Of a DNA stretch of 64,000 nt, positions 47,001 through 57,670 are shown piece by piece. The translations under genes and the position numbers were made by a program. Source of the DNA: Porpolomopsis calyptriformis (Eukaryota; Basidiomycota; Agaricomycetes; Agaricales; Hygrophoraceae); NCBI GenBank assembly GCA_951640195.1, contig OX621163.1, positions 1,922,001 to 1,986,000 of the forward strand, written 5' to 3'. Numbering within the stretch: position 1 is the stretch's first letter; each line of letters starts with the position of its first letter. The notes below the pieces were generated by a model, which saw only the letters and a program-made list of their open reading frames with translations, did no database searches and was not told the origin of the DNA.

Positions 47001-47553
47001 CTTCTACGAACATCTCATGCATGCTCAGAAGACTGCTGGTACATTACTATCACACGCCGCAGAATCGATGAAGAAGTATGCCAATCGAAAACGGAAACTC
47101 GCTCCCTCCTTCAAAGTCGGAGATTTGGTTTGGTTAGATACCAAAAACATCAAGACGACTCGACCTGCCAAGAAGCTGGATAACCGAAGGACTGGACTAT
47201 TCAAGATCCTGAAACAAGTATCAGATCTTGCGTACCTTATCGATATTCCCAGAACCTGGAAGCTCCACCCAGTTTTTCACGTATCACTCCTAAGACCAAA
47301 CGTTGAAGATAAGTCGCTCCATCCTGATATCACTGATACATCTCAACCTCCCCCAGATCTGATTGAGAATGAAGAAGAATATGAAGTCAAATCTATTCTT
47401 CAACACTCCGGAGCTAAACGCCAATGAAAGTATTTGGTCAAATGGAAAGGTTATCCAATCGAAGAAGCTACTTGGGAAGAACGATCAAACGTCTTACGAC
47501 ACGCCAAGGAAATTGTGAAGACTTATGAAGACTCAATTCAAACGGCGACTTAA
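44018..47553 (+). pseudogene. Pol of element B with C-terminal chromodomain
   Basis: One continuous frame, -1 relative to gag, to TAA 47551-47553. Protease LIDSRASGNFMD (catalytic DSG changed to DSR), RT VMFFGLRNSPATFQRMI and YINDILI (YIDD changed to YIND), RNase H LETDASGFALGGILSQ, integrase HAGHPGIEKM, CPACQQNK, then ITVNLIVQLP (first catalytic Asp changed to Asn), and a GPY-like module (RRTGLFKILKQVS). The end EEYEVKSILQH and KYLVKWKGYPIEEATWE is a chromodomain, thought to target integration to heterochromatin. About ten internal stops, mostly TGA; no frameshifts. Confidence 0.88.
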
Positions 47554-47599
47554 CTCATTTGTCATCATTCTAGCTATCCATTTTTTGAATTCTATTCTT

Positions 47600-48445
47600 A
47601 GATCCAAGAGGCACTTATAAACTCAGAGACATTGATACATCTCCATCCAATCTTTTGCCCACCTTCGACAAACACCCCAACTACAATAACTTGCTCGAAG
47701 ATGCCCGCCACTTGATCTCCCTCTCCTCAAGTTGCCATCTGATGTGCTAGACAAATTCCTTCATTCGCCATCCGTTCCCCTACCCCCGGTCCCTCCACCT
47801 CTGCTTCCTCCGCTCGACAACTGCATCAACAAACTTGCGCTCGTGCTGAAGATTTCTTCAAGGAATACTCTACTCAGACTCCTCCCCCTGAAGAACCGCC
47901 GTCACTATCTCCCATCTCACAGTCCATAGTAACAGCGTTAGCAACTGGAACTGAGAACTCCGAGAGGAGCGCGACACCCTACGAACTGAGATCAAATCAC
48001 TATGAAACAGTGTTGCATTTTGGAAGAACTGTTGGGATGACAGTGAGCTCAAATTTTGGGAGCTCCAACGACAGAAGAAGCGAACATGGGTCGATTGTTA
48101 CAATGTCACCACCTGCGCCATTATCATCAAATTCATAGAAGAGAGTTGCCGATCCAAACGGCTCTCTAGAGAAGATTTCCTTTGGGCCCAACGAGATCTC
48201 ATGACAGCAGAGACTTTGATCGAATATGGGAATTCAGTTGAATACCCCATCGACCTTGATTTGGAGTACCCGGATGACAATGACGACATCACAACAGTCT
48301 GAGCCCCTTCCCCCATCGAAGTGGCTTTGGAGACTACCCCCATCGCTTCCCTCTCAGTGGTCATCAAGGCCCCCACCACTGAGGAAATCTTGACCCAGGC
48401 CTCAGAGAATGAAATGACTGACATCGCCCAAGTTTGAAATTCGGG
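47600..48445 (+). pseudogene. Extra decayed ORF between pol and the 3' LTR of element B
   Basis: About 0.85 kb. From 47955 a single frame runs for some 160 codons: REERDTLRTEIKSL, WKNCWDDSELKFWELQRQKK, CAIIIKFIEESCRSKRLSRE, FLWAQRDLMTAETLIEYG, SVEYPIDLDLEYPDDNDDIT, then an acidic Thr-rich tail. The only breaks are TGA codons where CGA would fit. It looks like a helical, Trp-rich accessory protein. No membrane or signal segment, so not an envelope. Upstream (47600-47950) the frame is broken. Confidence 0.5.
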
Positions 48446-48471
48446 TTGAATTTCCTGAAAGGTGAGGTGTA

Positions 48472-48872
48472 TGTCACGGACGTAATTTTTCCATTCTTTC
48501 TCTATGTTAGTCATCATTGATTAGTCGGATCTGTCTTATCTTTGTTTGGGATTCCCCAGGGATTCCCCACAACCTCGTATCTTTTCATTTATCCTAGATA
48601 GGATAGTTTTCATTTCCGACAATTATGTTTCGTCTCTTCACATGCTCTGAGTTTCTTATCATGCTTATCTTTACTCGTTGCATGTACTCCTCGTGTAAAC
48701 ACTGACTCATCTGCAGTAGCATAGTCAGTATATAAACTCCTAGTTAGTCGTACTCAGACTTTAAGTCTGATTCCTCGTTAGCAACCCAATAACTAGGACT
48801 TGAGACATTATCATCATCTTGGGACAGAGCTCTCTGAAGTAAAACCATCTCATCGACAACCAGTTTATAACA
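48472..48872 (+). repeat. 3' LTR of element B
   Basis: TGTCACGGACGTAATTTTTC to TTTATAACA, 401 bp. It contains TGACTCA at 48703, TATATAAA at 48729 and AAGTCTGATTC at 48763. It differs from the 5' copy by a handful of transitions and an 11-bp duplication of GATTCCCCAG. It is bounded on the right by the target repeat AACAC. Confidence 0.9.
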
Positions 48873-48964
48873 AACACTACATAACTATGTGCTCCAAGTA
48901 GCCTCTGAGATAAGTTTACTCCTACCCACATCCATTTAGCCTTGCAAGGCTTGTTATTCCAACA

Positions 48965-49068
48965 CTCCCCCTTAAGCCTTGCTGAGTCCAAGTTCTGAAG
49001 CAAAATGCTTGACTTTTGGAGATGGTAGCACTTTTATGAGAGTATCTGCAATTATATCATCAGTGGGA
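48965..49068 (-). pseudogene. C-terminal end of a copia pol
   Basis: On the minus strand the frame reads CPTDDIIADTLIKVLPSPKV then KHFASELGLSKA and TAA, followed by GGGGGAGTG (polypurine tract) and the LTR start TGTTGGAAT. This is the usual C-terminus of copia/Ty1 polyproteins. It is cut on the right at about 49068 by an LTR-B-like fragment. Confidence 0.75.
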
Positions 49069-49172
49069 CAGTATCATGGATGTAATTTTTCCTTCTCTTT
49101 CTATGTTTGTTATTGTAGTTTAGTCAGACTCATCTTATCTTGCTTAGGATTCCCCAGAGATTCCCCACAATT
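49069..49172 (+). repeat. Truncated LTR related to family B
   Basis: ATGGATGTAATTTTTCC through GATTCCCCACAA follows the first 100 bp of LTR B with scattered changes. It ends abruptly. Confidence 0.6.
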
Positions 49173-49184
49173 ACACTATGGGAT

Positions 49185-49562
49185 TGTTATATCGGCAGTT
49201 AGTACTCAAGTCACTTGACATAAATCACGAAGGGACTAGTGCATAAACTAGTGGTAACAACGTTGAAGAATAGAACTGGGTATATACAAGCATTCTGTAC
49301 TCTACTTATACTCTACCTGGGTCTGGACTGTGATTGTAATAACCACAGCAACAATCTATGGAATGGCTGACTAATGTGCAGTATTGTGCAGCCTTGCGTA
49401 GCTACTGCAGAGCTGCTGTGCAGCACGTCTTCATTGACCAATGGCATTATTACCTCTAATCTAGGAGAAAATAAGATAGAAGATTAGATAAGGAGAGATA
49501 AGATAAGATAAAATCGAAAATAAGGAAAGTGGTTGAGACAACAAAATGAAGTGGCCATAACA
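49185..49562 (-). repeat. Probable LTR of another element
   Basis: TGTTATATCGG at the left and GGCCATAACA at the right give TG...CA ends and a short inverted repeat TGTTAT/ATAACA. On the minus strand a polypurine tract (GAAGAGAGGGTGATG) directly precedes TGTTATGGCC, as expected for a 3' LTR. A minus-strand TATATACCC lies at about 49280. No second copy in the window. Confidence 0.5.
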
Positions 49563-50242
49563 TCACCTTAACATCACCCTCTCTTCAAATTTGCATCTGC
49601 ACGATGTTAGAATAGGTGTTGGAGATGTCTTGAACAATCTCACAATAACCACTGAGGCGCTGTAGGAGATCCATACTCCCTACGAATGGAAAACCTTTCC
49701 ATTACACATAAGCTCAACCTCACCAAATCCATATACACATATCCCAAAAACCCAACCCTTCCAACTTTCCAATAAACATTCCAAAACATCTGCCTCTAAC
49801 CGGAGGACTTCTGAAAACACAAACTCCATCGGAAACACCTTCAACCAATCAGAAAGTCTCTTTTCTTTGTTTTCCTTATCTTATCTACCTTATCCTATCT
49901 TCCTTTCACCTATCTACCTAATTTCCACTCACATACTCTCACAAAGGAACTATCCTTTGTATACATACCTACAAAGAAGTTCCTTTATTCACCTCCTCTA
50001 TATATATATCAAGCAGATAATCACTAAATACAACAGACACACCTTCCCCTAATACATATTTTCCCTTCCTACCCAATATATCAAGCCTTCATAAGCTTGA
50101 AACCCCCTTTCATTATTATCAGATTACTGAATCAATCCCTACATGTTCTGATACCCCTTAGACGAATGAGAGGAATCTCCCTCAAGATCCCTCACGCCTT
50201 CTACAGCACATAACAGGGAGAGGTAGGGAGATGATACTGATA
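49563..50242. other. Transposon debris without recognisable coding
   Basis: Minus-strand frame near 49600-49680 reads GSMDLLQRLSGY, DISNTYSNIVQMQI-stop before the polypurine tract and may be the end of a retroelement protein I do not recognise. The rest is AT-rich, with repeated TATCT/CTTATC and TATATATATA at about 50000, perhaps the 3' LTR of element D. Confidence 0.35.
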
Positions 50243-51146
50243 TCATTGACAAATTTCTAGGGCAGACAGAGGAGAAACGAGTTGGTACATTTGGAGCATT
50301 TGACCTTGGCTGTCCAGCTGTAGAACGGCAGTGATTGCATTGACGGGACTAGTCTCATAGATCCATGCTCGACAAATGACTGAAGGCAAATGAGGGAAGA
50401 AGATGGAACCATTGAAATCGCGATCGAGTAGTCGGTCGACTTCTGTGGGGTGAAGTGGAATGAGAACATCAATGTTGTCACTGACCTTTGGTGGTTTGTA
50501 GTCTTTGCCAGTGGAGTCTGTAATCAGATTGTAGAGATGTTCATCAATTCCAAAGAAGTTGTCCATTTGGATGACGTGTAATTGGAGTTGAGAGGCTAAC
50601 CATTCAGGGTGGAGAGTGTGAAACTCATCAACCAGTTCCTGAGCATTCTTGACATTTGACTCAGGTTCCCAGGTGTTTTCCTCACTGGTGTAACCTTCCC
50701 AGTGCACCAAGTATTGGAGTTTTCCTTGTTGCAGATGAGAGTCTAGGATTTCATCGATAACGTATTCGGAGTTGCCTTCTAGCTGGATTGGAGGAGGAGG
50801 GGTAGGTTTTTTCTGATTGGGAAATGAAGGAGATTGGTAAGGAGAGATAAGATTCATTGAAAACTGGATAGAGTCCTAGCCATTTGTGAGGGAGTTCGAG
50901 CCTGTAGGCAGAGCGGCCTACCTTCTCGATGACCTTGAAGGGACCAAAGCATTTGTTATCAAGTTTCTTCATGGGTCATCTGGTCTTGATGTTGGTGGCG
51001 GCCAGCTATACCTTGTCTCCTGGTGAGTATTCTTGAGTAGCTCGGATGTACTTATTGTGAGTGGTTTTCATGGTTTCATTGGCTCTCTTGAGGGCAGCTT
51101 CAGCTTCCTGGTGGACATTTTTCATATGATCAGCAAATTAGGTTGC
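50243..51146 (-). pseudogene. Pol C-terminus of gypsy element D: chromodomain plus ASCH-like tail
   Basis: Minus-strand remnant. From the right: LKRANETMKTTHNKYIRATQ, a GPY-type module (KKLDNKCFGPFKVIEKVGRS, YRLELPHKW), a frame change near 50855, then the chromodomain VIDEILDSHLQQGKLQYLVH, WEGYTSEENTWEPESNV. About 120 residues follow it: IDVLIPLHPTEVDRLL, FFPHLPSVICRAWIYETSPV, NAITAVLQL, to TAG at 50243. The I-Y-E-T-S-P-V-x-A-I pattern resembles the ASCH fold. The element is cut at 51147 by LTR E. Confidence 0.75.
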
Positions 51147-51768
51147 TGTCAGAAATCTTGAACCTGATACCTTGCGCCATCTGAACACACTCATTTCGCG
51201 CACCTTTGGATGATGTCATATCACCTTGCGTGATCCGAGTGTACTCGTCCTGCACACCTTTGGATGATGTCATATCATCTTGCGCAATCTGAGCGTACTT
51301 GTCCTGCGCACTAAACCAAAGATAACTCAAGATCTACTGATCGGATTCATTCCGAAATTGGTTCATTGGAATCCCTAAAAGCCGTGCGCCATCCGAGTGC
51401 ACTCGTCCTGCGCACTCTGAGCCACTCCACCATTCGGACCATCCATAATGGTCCCTTTCTTCCCTTTCTACTTTTTATCCCATACATTCTGTTAGAGTCC
51501 CCTTTGAAGGCTATATTGTAGATGACTTCCCCTTACATACAAAGTCCTTATGACCCTTAGATGTTCATTCCTCTTAGTCCTTCATAAAATCCCTTTATTT
51601 GCTACGCATATATAATGTACACATTTTATAGTAGACTACTCTAGTTTTAACTTACTCGTCTACATACTGTGGTTCCGCCTCGAATCCAATAGCCTCTTTG
51701 GAACACTTGTCAACCCTGATTGTGTCGTGTTAGGCCCAGAGAACCCCCTTGGAACCTCAGTCCTGATA
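51147..51768 (+). repeat. Solo LTR E, 622 bp, first copy
   Basis: TGTCAGAAAT to TCCTGATA (from CTGACA), flanked by GTTGC at 51142-51146 and 51769-51773. It interrupts the integrase/GPY boundary of element D. The left part has about 50-bp tandem units with CACCTTTGGATGATGTCATA and CGTCCTGCGCAC. The same start recurs at 58636. Confidence 0.8.
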
Positions 51769-52443
51769 GTTGCAGACTCGTTTTGGACTTCTCTTGCAGT
51801 ATTATTTCCTTTCTAGGGGTTCTAGCCATAATTGACATAGAAGGGGGTTTGTCATGTGGCTACGTGGACTGAGTTATTATATGAGAACTCTACTAATGCA
51901 AGCCATTCCTTCTAGTTGTCCTGACAATGATTGATGAAGATGCGAAGATACTGTTCGAGTGTCTGATTCATTCATTCAGATTGGCCATTAGTCTGGGGAT
52001 GGTAGGCTGTGGAAACATTCTGGGAGGTGCCCAGGAGGCAGAAAAGATCAGTCATGAATTTAGAAATGAATCGCAGATTGCAATCATGGATGATGTGTTA
52101 GGGGATACCGTGATCTTGGATGATGCAATCATGAATAATTTTTGCGAACCCTTCAGAATTCAGCTCAACATGGGTGGCTTCAAACTTGACAGCCTTTGAG
52201 AAATGATCGACAATCATGAGGATTGCATTATAGCCCTGGCATTCAGGTATGGGGCCTATGAGATCGACAGTGATTGTATCCCAGGGTTGAGGAGGAGGAT
52301 CGAAGGGATGAAGTGGGGTTTTCACAGGTAGTTGGGATGCTTTGGTGCATTAGCATGTTTCACAACCACAGATGTAAGTTTTGACATCTCTTCTGATGGT
52401 GGGCCACCAGTAGTCACGACACATGGCTTCAGAGGTCTTGAAG
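51769..52443 (-). pseudogene. Integrase region of element D
   Basis: Minus strand, right to left: SEAMCRDYWWPTIRRDVKTY, ICGCETC (zinc-binding end), TPLHPFDPPPQPWDTITVDL, IGPIPECQGYNAILMIVDHF, SEGFAKIIHDCIIQDHGIP, then LALVEFSYNN near 51880. Normal Ty3/gypsy integrase core with its first catalytic Asp present in TVDLIG. Interrupted at 52443 by the hAT element. Confidence 0.8.
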
Positions 52444-55400
52444 CAGTGATGTACAAGTCAGCCTGACCCTGGGTCAGACTAGTCAAGTCAGGACAGTTGC
52501 GCAAACTTGACTGACTAGTCAACAGTCAACAAGCCTTTTTTGGAAGAAAGCTGTGCATGACTGAAACACGACTTCGCCCACGCATTCTACTCATGCACGT
52601 CGAATATATCAGTCACAATGGTAGAGTTTTCTTGTCATTTTCCCCAGCTATGAGCCACTGGTCATAGGAGTATTTCTTCACAGATAGATCCCTCTATCGA
52701 AACAACAACTCAAATAAGAATGCATGGTGTATTCAATGCTTGGCACACCAATGACAGATGCTTCAAAGTGCCGACACTGTTGCTGTTGCAATAGCTGGCC
52801 TGACCCGAGGTCAAACACCTGCAGAGCTAGATGAACAAGGTATGTATCTGCAATTTGGTACACTTAATCTCATGCAATCAGCTAGCACGAATCAACTGCC
52901 AACTTATGGCTGGAAAACCGAAACAAAACATGGTGCTGCACCTTTGCAAATGTGCCTATGTTGACCCTGCTACTCAAGCTTGTGCCCAAGCTGCCAGGGC
53001 TGAAGCTGCTGCCAATGAATATATGCCGCTTAATTCCCTTCAGCATTCAATTAGCTGGTCTCACTTACCACAGCTTCCTTTGACTATTTCAACTGGGCCA
53101 CCCATCTCTGTAGCTCCATCACCCCTCAGGAGCCCTCTCCTACTGCTAATGAATCTTGAACCAGCTTTTAAATGTAAGTGAACATCAAGTGTTTACAAAG
53201 ACTCACCCCTTTCTGGTAATAAACTATCATGGACTGCCGCTAAGCAGTTAGAGTTTGGGGAGGACCTATGCAAGCTTTTGATTGCAATTCGGGCTCCATG
53301 GAACTCTGCAAATAACCCACAGATGCGCTTGTTTGTCCAGAAATGGATTCCGGGTGGTGTTGTTCCAGATTGGCAAACATTATCTGGTCCAATTCTTGAC
53401 CAGGAGGCTGCCAAAGTTGAGGAACGATTAAGGGTGAAGTTACAGGGGAGGTTAGCTACTTTTATGACAGATGGTTGGAAGAACCAAGTGAAACAGTCCA
53501 TTGTAGCCTCAATGGTTTCGGTTGCCTCAGAGGTGAGTGAAAACATAGCCTTATTCCCTTAAATACTAATTTAATCTCATAGCCTTACTTGATGCATACT
53601 CACAATGTTTCTGCCGACACTAAAAGTGGTGAAGCCCTGTTAAAGCTAGTTACCGAAGATATTCAATGGTGCCAGGACACGTTCAATTTCAAAATAGTTG
53701 CCCTCTGCTCTGATAATGGTGGTGATGCATGCAAAATGCGAAGGCTTTTACTTGCATTGATGCCATGGCTTATCATCACTGTTTGCTAGGCACATCAAAT
53801 CAACCTAATTGTCAGTGACTATCTATGTCTTGGAGTTGATTTCCTCACATGTGTACCAAAAGCACTACTGGTTGTCAAGTGGATGAATAACCATAGCCGC
53901 GCTTTAGGGCTTTTTTGCCAAGAACAGCAACAAACCTTCAACAAGATTCTATCCCTTATCCTTCCTGTTATCAGTCGGTGGATGGCACACTACCTCTCAC
54001 TCGCCCGGCTTCTTGAAGTTGAAGTGCCGATGAAAGCAAGCTGGATGAAGTATAGTCAGCAAATGATTGAGTGTGCTGGCCCAAAGGCTGGTGTGCGGCA
54101 GCATGCTTGCGAAATCCAAGCTATTGTTGAGGACCCGCAATTCTGGAAATGGGTGAAAAAGTGAGTAATGATATATATTATATACAAATGCTCATTGCCT
54201 CGAAGAACTTGTAGCCATCTCCAACCCCTTGCAGTTGCCGCAAATATCACGCAAGGATCAAATACTCACCTTGACCTTGTTCTCACGACACTTGGGAACC
54301 TCTATCGCATTTATTCAGACCCTGACCTTGATGCCAACATCCAGGAAAGGGTTCTAGAGAGTCTCGAGAAATGCTGGGCTGCTGCAGATCAAGACCCTTT
54401 TATTGCAGCAGTCCTTCTAAACCTGTTTCTTCATGGACAATGTCTTTCGCGAGCAAATCCAACACTTACACCAATTGGTTTATGTAACATGCTCAAGTCC
54501 CTTCACCTTCGAATCTTCAAGGAGGCAGCTGATCCAACCTTCCAGTCTGCTTTTATAGATTACTATAATGAGCGCGCAGAATTTTGTCCTAAGTTTATAG
54601 CTCTGGATGAATAGAAGGTAATGGCAAAAGAGAAGGTGTGTCTTTGCAGTATGCATATATATCTATTATCAACACACTGTTGCAGGCTTGTGAGGTGGAT
54701 CCTATTGAGGTGTAGGAGGGTATTGACACTCATGAAGAACAGGGTCGCAATTGTCTCGTCAAACTGGCATTGCACATCCTCAGTGTCATTGCCAATTCAG
54801 TAGGCTGTGAACGAGCCTTTAGCCATATGGGACTCATCCATACAGCCATTCGCAGCAAGCTCAGTGTGGATAAGGTCCGCAAGACCACTATTGTTGGCAT
54901 AGATATCAAATGTGCACATATTGAAGCCGGCTTAGTCCACTCTCATAGGCAACAGAATTTTGAAGTACCTACAGGCAGCAGCGGTGAGACAAGCTCTGCT
55001 GATTTTGATACAGATGAATTCGAAGACATTCTCAACTTCAATCAGCTTGCAGTGCAACTTATTGAAGATGCTGCTGCCGACCCAGACAGTGACTCAGATA
55101 CTAATGACAATGAGTACCCTCCCCTCTCACCCCCTCTCAGAATCCGGCTCCCATTGCATGCTATTCAGGCTGCATTACCCACTGCGACTCCACCACAATG
55201 ATCCACCAAGACAGCAATCCCTCTAAAACTACTATTCATATACCCATCTGACAAGATGTCACCTTCAACTGGGATGGACTTTTTTTGGCAGGGAGGTATT
55301 AGGAACTTGGAAAAGGAGATGGAAGCTCATGAGATTTTGTGCTTGGGCGAGGAAAGCACAGGTGAGACCGGTGTAGATGTCTTAATGGCAAGTAGTATGT

Positions 55401-55666
55401 TGGCTTGATTTTTGTGTATTACTACAGCTCTCTCGCTTGGGATTTTCTAGTGAAATCTTTCCCACATCCATTCCACTGATGTTGCAAAGCAGAATGTGCT
55501 GCAAAATCTCCAAACCAACAAGTGGTGCAGAGCAGAATCTCCTCTGCGCAAGGTGACCTGCCTTTTTAGGTAAATTTCTCACAAACCCTTGACTAGTTAG
55601 ACTATTTTCATCAGCGCGACTCAAGTCAGCGCATGACTCAGTATGACTGCAGTCATGACATCCCTG
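52444..55666 (+). mobile_element. hAT DNA transposon, 3.2 kb
   Basis: The ends CAGTGATGT and ACATCCCTG are short inverted repeats (CAGTGATGT/CAGGGATGT), flanked by the 8-bp duplication TCTTGAAG at 52436-52443 and 55667-55674, exactly as for hAT. Subterminal regions are rich in GACTAGTCAAGTCA- and GTCATGACTG-like repeats, the usual transposase-binding arrays. It is inserted in the integrase of element D, whose frame resumes on the other side. Confidence 0.92.
52758..55201 (+). pseudogene. hAT transposase with introns and stop codons
   Basis: N-terminal exon near 52830-53180 has a degenerate BED-like part (LCKCAYVDPATQACAQAARA). Then KVEERLRVKLQGRLATFMTD, GWKNQVKQSIVASMVSVASE, an intron 53533-53582, FNFKIVALCSDNGGDACKMR, AHQINLIVSD, VISRWMAHYLSLARLLEVE (the SRW motif), and the C-terminal dimerisation domain LHILSVIANSVGCERAFSHM, KLSVDKVRKTTIVGI. 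A TAG at 53787 replaces the expected Trp/Phe in C-x-AHQ; another TAG occurs at 54612 and one near 54714, so the gene looks dead unless introns remove the last two. Confidence 0.82.
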
Positions 55667-56057
55667 TCTTGAAGGAACCATAGTGTCCAGAGAGAGGATT
55701 GTCATGGTATTGGGCAATGATTTCGCTGTGGAGTGGTGTGTCCTTTGAGACGTAAGCCCGATCCAAGAAGGTCTTAATGCCATTGTCTTGGATTTTCCAA
55801 TCATTTTTGCATTTTTCCTGAAGGAGTGTGACTTGTTTTTCTTCATTTCAGTGATACATCTGCTTCATGTATGAGAACCAACCACAGAACAAGGTGCAAG
55901 GATAACTATAAAGAGTCTTGACACAGTCTATGATCGATGATTGTGGAAAGGGAGTCTTCGATTGTTTGCAAACGAGATCGATCAGGGGATCAGGAGAATC
56001 GGAAGATCGAAAGAGGAAGTTGAGAGGAAGTCTTAGAAGATCTAGACTTGAGAGCAA
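55667..56057 (-). pseudogene. Right part of element D: integrase N-terminus joined to unrelated upstream sequence
   Basis: Minus strand from 55850 leftward: VTLLQEKCKNDWKIQDNG, YVSKDTPLHSEIIAQYHDNP, LSGHYGSFKTSE, the zinc-binding start of the integrase, which continues beyond the hAT element. To the right a frame MLSSLDLLRLPLNFLFRSSD with a minus-strand TATATATA at 56108 looks like leader sequence. RT and RNase H are missing, so the element has a large internal deletion. Confidence 0.55.
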
Positions 56058-57670
56058 GAGAGAAGTGAATATCTGACTTATTGGATCACTAGCTACAACA
56101 TACAGTATATATATCTTCTAGTACAAGGATCCCTTTGAATGTATATGATAAAAGGGGAGCCTCTCTAATGATCTAAGGGGAAAGTAGTGAATGGGAATGA
56201 AGAAGTCGAATGAAAAGGGAGAAATAGAAGAGAACTGATGCCTTTGAATAGTGTCTTCCCTTTGATATACAAACTTTCATTTGCATTCAGAAAGCTTCGA
56301 TCACATTCGGAGAGTTCGATGATTCTCAAACTCATTTGGGATGTTCAGGAGCTATCGGGGGCATTCACAGGGTTTGTGTTCATATTTGAAGGACTTAATA
56401 GGCATCTAGTATTTGTATAGTTGAATATACAGTGGTTAGGGGACGGTGATACGACCCATTGGTCCTTTGGACTCCGATTCATGATTTGTATGTGTTGATG
56501 TTGATAGTGACTAGTTACAGTAGATGTGACATGTAACGACAGAAGAAGCCTTTGTATGCAACCACCACATTCCCTCTACTTGCACTTCTGGAGGGCTCAG
56601 GCCCAGCCCAGTCATATCAACGGAGGGGTTATATCATCTCCTCCTCACTGAAATGTTGACTGTCCTCAGTCAATCATGTGATTTGCTGGTAATTGCCAAG
56701 GTGCGTTTATAAGTGTGACCAGTGTGTCACATTCATCTTCAGACATGACCATCTTCAAACCGCATACCACGATATCAAGAATCCGCATCAAGCCATTCAA
56801 AATATGTCGAAGAACATTATTACTATCATGAAGTAGAAGATTCCCAACCAAATGAGGTCGCTTCTGGATGGGGTTGCCGAACCCAAAGACTATAAAGTCT
56901 GGGGGCAACAGTTTTGCAAGTTGCTGGTAAGTCTCATGTTTTTTAATCGTTTTTCTTCACTAATCCATCTTTTTAGATCATGTATAATTGGGTCGTGAAG
57001 GCCCTGAAGGAAACATTGACAGATGATAAGGTCATCACATGGCAAAAGGAAGCCCGCAAGACTTTCAATGTTTTCAAAGAGCGGGAATGGTTGGAGTGGG
57101 TGGGGGAGTTGTTGATGCTAAGGTTGGCAGGGGTGGTATGTCGGGAGGTTGAAGAGAAGGTAGAGGTGGAGAAGGTCGAGCGAGAGTGAAGGGAGGAAGA
57201 AGAACGCAAGGTGAGGGAGAGGGCAGAGATGTCTGCATGGGATGAACAAGAGAGGGTCGAGCACAAGGAGTGAGAGGAATGAGAGCAAGCGGAGCATGAA
57301 GAACGAGAGAAGCGAGAGGGCAGAATGGGAGGTGTGAGAGAAGCAGGAGCGAGAGGTACAGGAGGAACGAGAATGGGAGTAATGGGATGTGGAGGGCCGG
57401 AAGTGGGTGGAGGAAGCCTACAAGAGGCTCCTCCAGTTGCTTATGGATAGAAAGATCAATAAGGAGGAGTTCCATCAAGAGACAGAAAAGGCAGCAGGCG
57501 AAGGTGGAACGAAGGTGGCAGAGGTGTCGGCAGACACGCCAGATACGATGGGGGTGATGACAGAGACGATGGAGGATGGGCACCTGTTATGATAAGTCTC
57601 TTTTTTGGTTATTATTTCCTTTCTGTGTGCCAATTCTCTTCTATCATTTTCGATGCTGCAATTGTCACGC
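56058..57670. other. Unassigned repeat-like region with a charged ORF remnant
   Basis: No recognisable domain. 56980-57592 on the plus strand shows a broken frame rich in Glu, Arg and Lys (TWQKEARKTFNVFKEREWLE, then EEEERKVRERAEM and similar), interrupted by TGA and TAG and one frame change. It may be a decayed gag-like or coiled-coil protein. The flanks are AT-rich. Confidence 0.35.

Larger units (their letters stand above)
40352..48872 (+). mobile_element. Ty3/gypsy chromodomain retrotransposon B, full length but dead
   Basis: 8.5-kb element with LTRs starting TGTCAC and ending TAACA: 5' LTR 40352-42454 (split by solo LTR C), 3' LTR 48472-48872 (401 bp). It is flanked by AACAC on both sides. 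Order: LTR, primer site, gag with zinc knuckle, -1 shift, protease, RT, RNase H, integrase, chromodomain, an extra decayed ORF, LTR. Gag and pol are free of frameshift indels over more than 4 kb but carry many nonsense changes, and several catalytic residues are lost. Confidence 0.92.
40178..48964 (-). repeat. Copia-type LTR (reverse strand), split by element B
   Basis: On the minus strand the LTR starts TGTTGGAATAACAAGC at 48964, runs to 48873, is interrupted by gypsy element B, and resumes at 40351 down to 40178, ending CCCCAATCA. Joined length is about 260 bp. It has a minus-strand TATA box (TGTATAAAAA, about 40270). Element B is flanked by the direct repeat AACAC (40347-40351 and 48873-48877), which proves the later insertion. 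Upstream of it on the minus strand lies the end of a copia pol frame. Confidence 0.75.

Noticed and set aside
47953..48445. The extra ORF of element B as an envelope gene.
   Set aside because: No signal peptide, no membrane segment, no cysteine pattern.
50000..50030. AT repeat as a centromere or origin signal.
   Set aside because: Too short, and it lies within retroelement debris.
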